Of a stretch of 64,000 nt of DNA, positions 54,469 through 64,000 are shown piece by piece. A program made the translations under genes and the position numbers. This DNA comes from Candolleomyces eurysporus (lineage: Eukaryota; Basidiomycota; Agaricomycetes; Agaricales; Psathyrellaceae). Each line of letters begins with the position of its first letter. Positions within the stretch are counted from its first letter, which is position 1. The notes under the pieces were generated by a model that worked only from the letters and a program-made list of their open reading frames with translations, searched no databases and was not told the DNA's origin. Location of the stretch: the NCBI GenBank assembly GCA_027579435.1, contig JANBPK010001472.1:123398-187397 (forward strand). The letters run 5' to 3'.

Positions 54469-55471
54469 ATGCCATCTTTGCAGGTTGTTCGAGACTCCAA
54501 CAGCGCCTATTCCCCATCCTACATCCCAACTATCGTCGTATTTGGTGGAACGTCAGGGATAGGCGAAGCCATCTCAAAGGGATTCGCTCAACACACGAAA
54601 GGACGTGTTCATCTTATTATCGTTGGAAGAAACAAGGCTGCTGCCGAAGCCACCATCGCGTCGCTACCAAAGGCGAGCTCAGATGCTGATCCTACTGCCA
54701 AAGGGAGCCAGTACGAATTTGTCAGCTGCGACGTAACAGTTATGAAAAACATCCACCAACTGGCCGAGGACCTGAAAGCTCGACTGGAGAAAATCAATTA
54801 CCTCATTCTTTCAGCTGGCGTATTTGGGTTCNGGGGGGCGGAAAGATACTGTGGATGGGTTGGACACAAAGCTCGCTGCGCGATACTATTCTCGCTTCGC
54901 TATCTTGCAAGACTTCCTACCCTTACTCAAGGCAGCCAAAGCCAAAGACGAGGCCGCGAGCGTTTTGTCGGTCCTCGGCGCCGGCCAAACCAGCGCCATC
55001 AATTTCGATGATCTGGGGTTAAACAAGAAGTACAGTGGGATAGATGCTATGATCCATAGCACCACGTACAACGACCTCATTGTGGTGCAGGTGCGAGCTC
55101 GAATTTACCGTTCTTTCCTACTGGGTATTGATCAGATCGCTTCGACATTCTAGGGCTTCGCAGAGCGCGAGCCCGACATCGCCTTCACTCACATCTACCC
55201 CGGATTCGTCGACACAGGCATGATGCGACCGAAAGGCCCAATTGCAAGATTCTTCATGCTCCTCGCGCGCCCTTTCATCCGGGCTTTCGCGACGACACCC
55301 AAGAACTGCGCGGAGTACATGATCTATGCGTTTTTGGACGCGGACAAGGGCATGTACCGGCGCGGGCAAAAGGGTGATGATATTGGGCTTCGCAGTTTCC
55401 CCGCTGCCACGGAAGAGCAGAAGAAGGCATTTTGGGAGCATTCGGTGGAGGCGGTGAAAGGAAAGGCATGA
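54469..55471 (+). CDS. Short-chain dehydrogenase/reductase-like protein
   Basis: Two exons, about 54469-55090 and 55154-55471, roughly 313 residues. The Rossmann start VVFGGTSGIGEAI carries the nucleotide-binding Gly motif, followed by LIIVGRN and the NAG-equivalent ILSAGVFG. The C-terminal block FAEREPDIAFTHIYPGFVDT is typical of a fungal SDR subgroup. The classical Y-x3-K active site is not visible: the expected place reads TTYNDLIVVQ with no Lys. Reaction unknown. An N at 54832 before a G run shifts the frame between ILSAGVFGF and GGRKDTVDG, most likely a homopolymer error. Confidence 0.8.
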
Positions 55472-55899
55472 AGAGTGCGTGATCGTCATAGCCATATCGT
55501 ATTTGACAGACGACCAGTCTGCATGAGACCCAGTTATCGTAATGAGCACATTGCCGGTGACTACATGTTGAGGCTCTTTGTATTATCCAGGATGGGCTCA
55601 ATTGCAAAATGACCCTTTTCCAACACCTTTTCGTAATCAATACAATACATGAACCTGATAAAAACCGCTAGTAGGGTCGGTTTGGCGAATGACTGGCTGA
55701 GAACCTCTTGGCCATGACGAAAAACGGCGCGTGAGCTCCGACTCGAGGTAGCCAGGGGCCAAACGTTTCGAGTATGGTCAACGAGGCATAATCGAGGTCC
55801 AGACCCATATTTGTTCATGTTATCAATCAGCGCCGCAGGCATGGGACGGCATTCCGAAGCCAGGGTCGGCGCTTATCTCTTTCGAACACGACGACCATC
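55472..55899. other. Spacer between SDR and guanine deaminase
   Basis: 3' flank and promoter; no feature recognised. Confidence 0.4.
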
Positions 55900-57501
55900 A
55901 TGATCTTGCTATCGGGAGCTTTTATCGATACCCCGGCCCTTGGTAATTTGAGAATATACCATGATCATCTATTAGGTCAATTTATTTTCATTTTTCCATG
56001 CGTAAATGCTGACTTTTATCATAATCTTGCAGTTATCGATGAAGCTGGGATTATCGTTCATTTCGAAGACAAAAGCACCTCTGAATCTATTCAACAAATC
56101 TCTGCTGCTACAGAGCGTGGAGGATTGATAACTGAAGTACCTGTTGGAAGCTTCATCCTTCCAACTTTCTGCGATCTACACCTCCACGCTCCTCAGTTCT
56201 TGTATCAAGGAAACGGCCTTGATTTACCTCTTCTCGAATGGCTCGATAAGTACACCTACAAGGCAGAAGAGCGCCTGGACTCTGATTCAGCCCTTGCTAA
56301 GCGTGTCTACGAGCGTCTTGCCGAACGCTTGCTCGAGAACGGTACTGGAGCTGTCTCTTTATTCGGAACGATCAGAGAGGAGACCAAGTACGCGTCTTTC
56401 GCCTTGCTATTTCATCCATAAACCGTGTTTATCTTCGTACTGATAACTTTGGATCTAGCTTAATTCTGGCAAAGAGCATGCTGGACCGGGGAGTTCGTGC
56501 CAGAGTTGGGAAGCTATCTATGGATATATCGACCAGGCCTACTTACGTCGAGCCTTCGACAGAGGCGTCTCTAGAAGCCGCGGAACGCTTCGTAGCCGAT
56601 TGCTGCGCCATCTCCCACTCCAAGTCTTCGAGCCCGCCTTTTATCGAACCCGTATTGACACCTCGTTTCGTCCCGACCTGTTCTGACGAATTACTGCGTG
56701 GCCTCGCTTCGTTCTCGGGCCAATCCATCCACATCCAGAGTCATCTTGCCGAAGCACACGACCAAGTTGAATGGGTGAAATCGACGAGAGGCAAAGACGA
56801 TATCGACGTATTCGGCGATGCTGGTTTGCTGACCCAACGAACGCTCCAAGCCCATTGCACGTACCTCACGCCTCCAGATTTGAAACGGCTTGTGGATACT
56901 GGGACCTCTGTCGCTCATTGCCCGCTGTCTAACATATACTTCTCATCCAAACCGTTCCCTCTGCGAGAGGCACTTGATATGGGAGTGAAAGTTGGGCTTG
57001 GGACAGATGTTGCGGGTGGGTACAGCTTGGATATCATGAATGCAATGCGAAATGCGGTGGCTATCTCGCGTACGAGGGAGGGACACAGGGTGAGCGAGGA
57101 GGGTGGCAGCCGTGACTCGGCCGGGAAGAGTCTCGCGATAACGTGGATTGAAGCTGTGTACTTGGCTACACGAGGAGGTGCCATCGCGCTCGGAGGCAGC
57201 TGGGCGAACCTGGGGCTCTTCCGCATTGGTAGTCCTTTCGATGCTCAGCAGAGTGAGTTCTAGGTACAGCCTTTCATTGTGATTGCTCTGATTCTACGTC
57301 TCTCTAGTACGACTCTTTGACGAACAAGGGCAAGGAGTTGGGCCTCTCGATTTCTTCGACCTCGATTCTGGAGTGAATGCTCAAGGTCCCCATTGGCTCA
57401 CCCAGGATATAATCGAGAAATGGTGGTGTATCGGGGATAGAAAGAACAGAGTCAGGGTTTGGGTCCAGGGGCAGCAGCAGAGAGCCCCGGATAACAGCTA
57501 A
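55900..57501 (+). CDS. Guanine deaminase
   Basis: Amidohydrolase-family enzyme that converts guanine to xanthine in purine catabolism. Four exons: 55900-55975, 56033-56387, 56459-57252 and 57308-57501 (472 residues). Metal and active-site motifs are in order: DLHLHAP(Q) (HxH), the guanine deaminase signature GNGLDLPLLEWLDKYTY, SHLAE (His and Glu), QAHCTYL (His), the substrate loop VAHCPLSN and GTDVAGGYS (Asp). The C-terminus ends with IEKWWCIGDRKN, as in fungal members where the last exon closes the barrel. Length fits the family. No breaks. Neighbours are unrelated. Confidence 0.93.
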
Positions 57502-57984
57502 GTAATTGCGGATTTGTCGGGATGTCTCATGTACTGCGCAGTGAACAGCCCTATGCATGCTCCGTTTTCGCAATGACACGATTCCTCTAGGCGATATATC
57601 TCGGGCACTGCCTCGGCATTGAAATTCATGGATATTTTCCAGTTATGAATACACTGTCGTTCAACGTTCAGAGATGCTGAACCGTTCCATTCTAGATCCG
57701 AGTCTCTCTTACCAACTGCACATTAGAGAAATCGTTCACAGTTCTCAAGGACAAAGTTGACTGTTCGACAGAAATTGCTGTGTCCTTCTCAATCACCTTG
57801 AAACGCGATTAAATAGGCAGCGTCCAGCAACAAGATCAGGGTACTATGTCAAGACAGATGGGCGCCCGCCGCCCGTGGCTCGGCGTCTTGAACGTTGCCC
57901 GTCTGTTGATCGCGTGGCGGTGCCATGGATATCGACGAGAAGCCCTATGGCAGCAACCGGCAGAGCCGAACGGTGAAATCAGCT
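57502..57984. other. Spacer upstream of S28 peptidase
   Basis: An in-frame ATG at 57925 lies upstream of the TATA box and is probably untranscribed. Nothing else seen. Confidence 0.4.
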
Positions 57985-57993
57985 CATATAAAG
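57985..57993 (+). promoter_or_regulatory. TATA box of S28 peptidase gene
   Basis: catataaag, 75 nt before the chosen ATG at 58060. Confidence 0.45.
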
Positions 57994-58059
57994 CGGCCAT
58001 TATTAGACGGTGAGCAACAACATTCTTTTCCTCGCGTTCTACGCCGACACCCATTTGAA

Positions 58060-60356
58060 ATGGGTAACAGCAGCCCCTCCTTCACGGCTCGCAATGTGTT
58101 CCGTCATTTTGTGGTCTTGCTCGGCTTGGTTTCCATAGTTTCCGCTGCGACGAATGGTCTCCTCAAGGGTAGAAGACAAAGAATGCATAATGTTTTGAGG
58201 AATGTTGGCAGTGGTGGAGGGTCGAACTCGAAGGCGAAGCCCGATGCTGCTACTAGACGGCCGGTGACAGATGTGAACGGAAATCTCATCCCCGACTACG
58301 ATGTGATCTACACCTTCGACCAGCTCATCGACCATTCGAATCCCCGGCTCGGAACCTTCAAACAGCGGTACTACCACACATGGGAATACTACAGGCCGGG
58401 CGGACCTATTGTTATCATGACTCCTGGAGAGCAGGCTGCAGATGGTGAGCAAACGCCTATCTACCTTTTACCAGTCCGAATCTCGCCCATGACAGTGACT
58501 AACGATCGATATAGGGTCAGAGGTGCATCTGACAAACAGGACTATGGTCGGTACCATCGCGCAAGCTACGAACGGGGCAGCCATCGTCTTGGAGCATCGC
58601 TTCTACGGACAGTCCAACCCCTACCCTGACATGACTGTAGAAAGCCTGCAGGTGCACACAATCGAGCAAGCCATGGATGATCTGGTCTATTTTGCGCAAA
58701 ATGCCAAACTCGCGATGCCTGGTGGGGATACTGAATCAGTCCGTCCTCACAAGGCTCCGTGGATTCTACTCGGTGGCAGCTACGCCGGTGCTTTGACGTC
58801 GTGGACCCTGAACCAGTGCGTTTACTGTCCCCTTTCGTGTTACCCAGCCGCTGATCCATTGCTATTAACAGGAGACCTGGTGTCTTTTGGGCAGGCTACT
58901 CTTCCTCGGGTGTCATCCAACCCCTTCTGTGCGTATCCACTCTAGATTCGATATCCGCGACGACTCATTGATTCCTCGATACAGGAATTTCTGGCAGTAC
59001 TTCACCCCTATCCAAACCCACATGCCAGCCAACTGTTCCGCCGATGTTCAAGCAGCCATTGAGCTCGTTGACTCCGTGCTTGATTCTGGGGATGCGACCA
59101 CTATTGAAGAGCTGCAGACCCTGTTCGGTTTCTCTGGACTTTCACCCTCGGATTTCGCCAACGCTCGTATGTTGTGTTCAGCATCTGACCCCAGTCGTAC
59201 CAGGCTGACTGAATGATTCTCAGTGACATATGTTATTTCCGATTGGCAAACGCTCGACATCGATTCCCCGCGAGGTTCAGGGTTCTATGAATTCTGCGAT
59301 GCATTGGAAGTTCAANGGGGGGGAGGTTGCGCCGGCCAGCGGGTTTGGTGCAAGGAATGCCATTGAGGCCTGGGGACGGTTTTATCGAACGTCCTATATC
59401 CCCACCCGTATGTCAACATGTTCGCCTTCCACCTGCGATGTCTAATCCCTCTCCGTCATTTCCAGTATGCGAAGGCTTCGATGCAAAGTAAGGCAATTCG
59501 AACATCTCGCTGCAGAAGCAGCTATTGACCCCTTCTTCCCTTCGCTAGTGCTTGCGTCACCTTTGACGGTATAACTTCGAGCGATACCAGACCTACTGAT
59601 GATCGATCATGGTGGTGGACAGTGTAAGCTTGTCCCATTCAACCAGGGTGGGCTCACATTGATGTTTCTATTTCCGAATAGGTGCAGCGAAGTCGGTTGG
59701 GCCCAAGTTGGCCCTCCTGCCGGGGTCAATGGCATAGTATCTAAGCACTTTACACCGGATAGCTACACTGTGCGTTCGTCAGTTCTTCTACCCTCTACCT
59801 ATACTCAGAGTGTCTCTTTCAGGCATACTGCAGGGACGCCTTCCAGGGTGCATTCTCAAACTCGACAGCAGAGTACCAAGCAAGAATCGACGCTACGTCA
59901 CAAAAGTTCCTTGGCTGGAACACCACCGCAGAGCGACTGTTCGTCGTCAACGGCAATCGTGCGTCTGCTTTTCCTAATTCCTCCATTTTGGGATCACCGC
60001 TGAAATATGCTTGACCGCTCTCAGGTGACCCCTGGGTTGAAGTTACCCATTCCGCTGCTGCAGCCCGCATCGCGAGCACGGCTACCCAACCCATTTTCCT
60101 CACGGATGGATTCCACTGTTCCGATATGTTGATCTCCAACGCTGTCGACCAGTCGATTAACCAGGTGTTCCAGAGTGCGATCACGACTTTCCCTCAATGG
60201 GTGGCCGAGTTCAAGCCCAGTGACAAACCCGCCACTACCACCACCACTACAGGACCGAATTCGAACAGGAACAGCTCGCTTGGCCGACGCGACGCCATAG
60301 CGTCCTCCCTTGGTCTAGCTCTGGCTGGTGTGGTCTTCGCCTTCATCGGGCTATAA
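58060..60356 (+). CDS. Secreted serine peptidase, family S28 (prolyl-type carboxy/dipeptidyl peptidase)
   Basis: Multi-exon gene; resolved exons include 58060-58444, 58515 to about 58817, then several of 30-300 nt to 60356. Signal peptide near FRHFVVLLGLVSIVSAA. Family marks in order: FDQLIDHSNPRLGTFKQRYY, GGPIVIMTPGE, LEHRFYGQS, the nucleophile in GGSYAGAL, VFWAGYSSSGVIQ, MPANCS, CSEVGWAQVG, the Asp in NRDPWVEVT and the His in DGFHCSDM. S28 enzymes cleave next to proline. The C-terminus is Thr/Asn-rich and ends in a hydrophobic segment (ASSLGLALAGVVFAFIGL), suggesting a GPI-type or membrane anchor. N at 59316 before a G run shifts one frame. Start at 58060 is chosen for the TATA at 57985 and the signal peptide; an upstream ATG at 57925 would add 45 residues. 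Confidence 0.85.
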
Positions 60357-63300
60357 GGCGGAACAACGTCGTGCGGTATATTTATGGACACTGAGACGAA
60401 CATTTTGGGTATCATGCATGGACGNTTTTTGACGGTATACCCCAGTGGAAGAACCAAGTCACCCAGACATACACATTCGCTTCGCTGTATCATTACTTGA
60501 CAATTAATGCTAATAGCTATATTTAATTTGGTCAGCTGGCTATAGCAGATAAGAAGAGAAGCCTCTAGACTCGATGGGCCTTTCCGAGGCTTATTCTAGT
60601 CTGAGGAGGGTTACTTGGTTGCTCCTCATCATCGGATCAATTTTCTCCTCGAGGAAGATGAGACAGCCAAATCCCATTGCCCACAAGTTGTGAGAAGGTT
60701 ACTGAACGAGTGCCCCTCCACGTCGACGATTGTCATTCAGACAATATTCATTTCTGCTTCCATCTTTGCTTTCGAAACCCATGCTCAGCGTTGTCGTTGC
60801 GTTGCTACAGGTCATCTCTGGTGCGGCTTATGCCCGCATGCTTGAAGAGTTCCTTCAGAAGAAGGATACGGTCGGGAGCATCTGAGTCACCAGCTTCTTG
60901 GGACCGCTTCTCGAGCCCTTTTCTTCTTCCATGTGCCTTAACGAAGCACTCGATAGCCTGCACTGGCTTGTGTCCGGGCGTCACCCGAGAGACAGACAGA
61001 AAAGGCCTCACAGCTGACGTTTGCATCCCAGGCAGACCCATGGACCCAAGGCTACGTTTATCTCGGACATAAGCAATCCTTTCAGCTTACCTGCCGTGTA
61101 TAAGTGCGCTCGACGCGGACCCCAGTATCCGTTCCATGGCTGGCTGGTCCGAATGCCTCCAGGATAGAGCCGGATATAGTACGTGGCTTATATACAAGTT
61201 ACAGTCTTATCCCCACCTAAATATATCTAGGCCTTCTGCACATGGATCATAAAGCCTACCGCTAGTCACGCGCAAGGGGTATCGGTACCTTCCATTCTCA
61301 TCCCGCCCTTTCACTGGGAAGAACCTAGGTGATATATTCCGGTGGTGGAATGAATGAGGAGATAAGATTTCTGCAACTCGTTTTGTAACAGTTACCTGAG
61401 CCTTGGTTACGAACTTCTCACCAAGACTTGAAATCTTTCTTTGATGAGATTTCGAAGCTTAGAGATTGACCGTGGACAGCACTTAATATGTCTTACAGCC
61501 GGAAGATCAAAACCTGCGTCTGGCTGACTCTGGCATTGCCCTCTATTGGGGGTAGCACAAATTTTTCAGGGCCGTCATCAGGACTGGTGTTGCTCCTTGA
61601 GGGACTCTGCTCACAACTGTTCTTCACCGCTCAATCGACGGATCTTCGCAGCTTGGGGTGAGTACTGCTCGGGACTATGTCTTCCTGATACCGGTTCTAG
61701 AGATACCATGCGCCCTCCTTGTGCTCACGACAAGCAACAGGCTTACGTTGCTACATTGAAAGAACGTCCCCTATAAATGAAGTGCAGATCGAGGGTTGCT
61801 ATGCCGCTGGGACATTTTTCTGCTCATTCATAGTCAGTCGTGTAGGAGCATGATCATCATGTCGCGACCTCCTCCATTTGAGATGAGACCTTACCCTTCA
61901 CGGATATCGTTTGAGTTAGCGAAATAGCCAACTCGAGATCTCGTCGTCAGCTCCTTGGAATTTTGCTTCTCCAGGGACAATGATTAAGAGGTCTCTACCT
62001 TGTATTTTGGGCTCATTTCTCAGAATCCGAGGCGTAACAATAAGGAGAAACTCAGAAGCCTGAACTGTCAACGCAAGAAGCTTTTGGAGAAGAGACATAG
62101 AGAAATCAGGTAATCTCAACGCCAAAGGCTTGACTTTCTTGACCTAATTAAAGGACGCCTGGGACCTTTGAAGCCTTATTCTCGTCAAGCCTCGGTCGAT
62201 TGCCACTATTCCTTAAAAACACTCGAAGGAAGGACGATGCCGATACCGCGGTCCCTCGGCACTGGACGGCAATCGCTCGAAAATGCCACGGTTCAGTTGA
62301 GCAAAACCACCACCTGGCTTGCACTCGCAATCATCTGCAGGCTGCTACGTCGCAACTAAAGGCTCTTACCCTCGTAATTTATCGACGAAAGGCACTCTAA
62401 CGGCCTCCTATCGAGGCCATGGCTCCCAAAAATTGATGGTTGATATTCTCTTCTGGGCCCTGGCTCCACCATGGATGAAGCCTATTCAACGTCAAGGGCA
62501 GTGACTATCGAAAGGTTATCACAGGCCCGGGAGCGTATTCGGATCTCCTTCTACCGTACGAAGCTATCGGAGCTATGGCGTGCGGTGTGCTGCGGTACGT
62601 CTGACATCATGGGGTCTTCAGTTGCATTGCCTCAGATTGCCTCCCTGTAACTGATTGGCCAAGAAATAGGAACTGTATTCGGTGGGTTATCTTGTGCTAT
62701 CCCACTAGGATATCCGGTAGTTCAATGCTGAGATCCCGGCAATCTCCCGAGATAAAACCCACACGCTTGGGATATTTCTGCGACAAGTTCTCGGTTTCTG
62801 GGGTGCTCGTGAGAGTATCGCAAGAAGAGCCAGGTTACATGAAGGAACGCCGAATGGGTCACCACGCGCTGAAAGAATGGCGTATGTTATCCGATGGTTT
62901 GGGACGTACGTATCGATAATAAGAGCGTCATCGCACACCACGAGCTAGTGAGTGTAGTCGACGTAGGATGAACGATGAAGGGCCGGTAAGTCCAGACTAA
63001 AGCTAAGAGCTCGCTATCACAATATCAATCGAAGGATTGACGTATCTTCGCCACTAGGTTGCTCGGCGAGGCGGTCATGCGAGTGGAGGCCTATATGATC
63101 CATCCACTGATCTGACGCAACGGCCAAATTCCCTTTCTCGAAATGACTGCATGCGCGACTTTGCCTTTGCAGTCTTCCTCCGTCATGTCTCGCACAGTCG
63201 AGCGTAGTGCACATTCCGAAGCTTTGGAAATGTCGCGCATTCATGGTGTCCTCGTTGTAGACACTATCTGTAGCCCTTTGTTGGGCTCAGTCGTGGTCGC

Positions 63301-63590
63301 GGCGAACGTACGACTCGGAGGATATTTGTGCAACTGACCTCTGCCCGAACGCAAGAAGCAATCACCGAGCGGGAGCGCCCCAAAATCATCCTTAGCCCAT
63401 TACCACATCCAAGGAAAGCTGGTGATTCTCATCACAGGACGACTAAAAGCTGAAATTGGATCTCGACTTCTTTGCTTGATGGAGCTAATGCACCACAATG
63501 CACGCTTTCCGCAATTACTTACCCAGGTCACATAAGCTTCTTCCCTTCAGGTACAAGAAAGTCCGGACATTCAACATGGAGTCCCGGAGG
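60357..63590. other. 3.2-kb spacer without recognised gene
   Basis: N at 60425. Scattered short frames (for example 62200-62400, 63143-63337) lack domains, introns with consistent phase or promoter signals. No repeats or RNA genes recognised. Confidence 0.4.
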
Positions 63591-63598
63591 TATATAAA
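63591..63598 (+). promoter_or_regulatory. TATA box of repeat-peptide precursor gene
   Basis: tatataaa, 77 nt before the ATG at 63668, followed by a CT-rich leader ending cttcaaaATG. Confidence 0.6.
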
Positions 63599-63667
63599 CG
63601 CCTCCACCCCGGCATTCAAGTCAATACTCAGCTCCATTTTCATCTTACCGTCTTCCCTTCCTTCAAA

Positions 63668-64000
63668 ATGAGGTTCTGCAACTTCATCTCAGTACTGGCA
63701 CTCACATTCCTTACCGTCACTTCCGCTTCGCCAGTACGTCAACACCGGCCAGGTTGTTCTCGGCGCCTTGCTAACTGCTCAGCAGATACCCTCAGAACAA
63801 ATTCGTGATGTTGGAGCTCGTAACGCAGAGGTAACGCTATTCAATCGTTACAGACGGTGCTAGTGTGCTCAACTGTCATCGCGATAGGCGGGGCCCCCTC
63901 AACCAAACTGGAAGAGAGACGCGGAGGCAGGGACCCCTCAGCCGAACTGGAAGAGAGACGCTGAGGCGGGGACCCCTCAGCCGAACTGGAAGAGAGACGC
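63668..64000 (+). CDS. Kex2-processed repeat peptide precursor (alpha-pheromone-like layout), 3' truncated
   Basis: Three exons so far: 63668-63733, 63783-63830 and 63888 to the window edge, all GT..AG and in phase 0. Exon 1 encodes a signal peptide (MRFCNFISVLALTFLTVTSA). Exon 2 is a short pro-region (QIPSEQIRDVGARNAE). Exon 3 is a tandem array: AGPPQPNWKR, then two full copies of DAEAGTPQPNWKR, with the next copy cut at base 64000. Each unit ends in Lys-Arg, a Kex2 site, and begins Asp-Ala-Glu-Ala, a substrate pattern for Ste13-type dipeptidyl aminopeptidase. Trimming would leave GTPQPNW. This is how ascomycete alpha-factor precursors are built. The role here is unknown: signalling peptide, RiPP core or surface peptide. 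Confidence 0.85.
63888..64000 (+). repeat. 39-bp coding tandem repeat
   Basis: Units 63918-63956 and 63957-63995 differ at two third-codon positions (gcg/gct, gca/gcg). A diverged 30-nt first unit lies at 63888-63917, and a further unit starts at 63996 and leaves the window. Confidence 0.9.

Noticed and set aside
57925..58059. Upstream ATG for the S28 peptidase
   Set aside because: It precedes the TATA box at 57985 and would bury the signal peptide inside the protein.
63888..64000. CRISPR-like or satellite reading of the terminal 39-bp repeats
   Set aside because: Units are in frame, differ only silently and follow a signal peptide with proper introns, so they are a coding array.
1..64000. 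tRNA, rRNA, CRISPR or viral sequences
   Set aside because: No cloverleaf, rRNA, spaced repeat array or viral protein was recognised by eye; a tRNA scan was not possible here.

Overview
The window reads as nuclear DNA of a filamentous basidiomycete, most likely an Agaricomycete. Genes have many short GT..AG introns (about 45-85 nt), TATA boxes lie about 45-165 nt upstream of several starts, and the families seen are typical of mushroom-forming fungi: WD-like F-box paralogues, DUF6699-type proteins, a TPR-CHAT protein and RNF216-like RBR ligases. Sixteen single N characters are present and 14 sit directly before a homopolymer run, so several apparent frameshifts may be assembly artefacts.

Layout. 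1-519: 3' end of an F-box-family gene. 1.6-3.0 kb: an actin gene with a 6-nt microexon. 3.8-12.1 kb: three F-box paralogues (A, B, C) with fossil copies between them; B and C arose by tandem duplication of a segment starting inside the last exon of A. 12.5-14.6 kb: arginyl-tRNA synthetase with an ATG-less, in-frame, mitochondrial-presequence-like 5' extension. 15.1-18.6 kb: a tandem pair of secreted proteins with 20 cysteines each. 20.9-23.1 kb: RBR E3 ligase, with a 5'-truncated paralogue in inverted orientation at 52.3-54.1 kb. 24.2-40 kb: six DUF6699-like genes, four of which share an N-terminal K-x-V-x-F motif that fits a PP1 docking site. 42.1-51.1 kb: one minus-strand TPR-CHAT gene split by two transposons. 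A 4.3-kb hAT element with an 8-bp target duplication separates the TPR and CHAT parts. A 758-bp Mutator-like MITE with 45-bp perfect terminal inverted repeats (TIRs) and a 9-bp duplication landed exactly on a 3' splice site. 51.6-51.9 kb: a second MITE with TA target sites. 54.5-60.4 kb: ordinary metabolism (an SDR-like protein, guanine deaminase, a secreted S28 serine peptidase). 63.7 kb to the end: a secreted precursor with tandem 13-residue Lys-Arg-terminated repeats, cut by the window edge.

The most interesting items are the Kex2-type repeat peptide precursor at the right end, the MITE that duplicated a splice acceptor, the hAT insertion that splits TPR from CHAT, the possible non-AUG mitochondrial isoform of ArgRS, and the candidate PP1 docking motif in the DUF6699 cluster. 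Apart from the paralogue clusters there is no evidence that neighbouring genes share a pathway.
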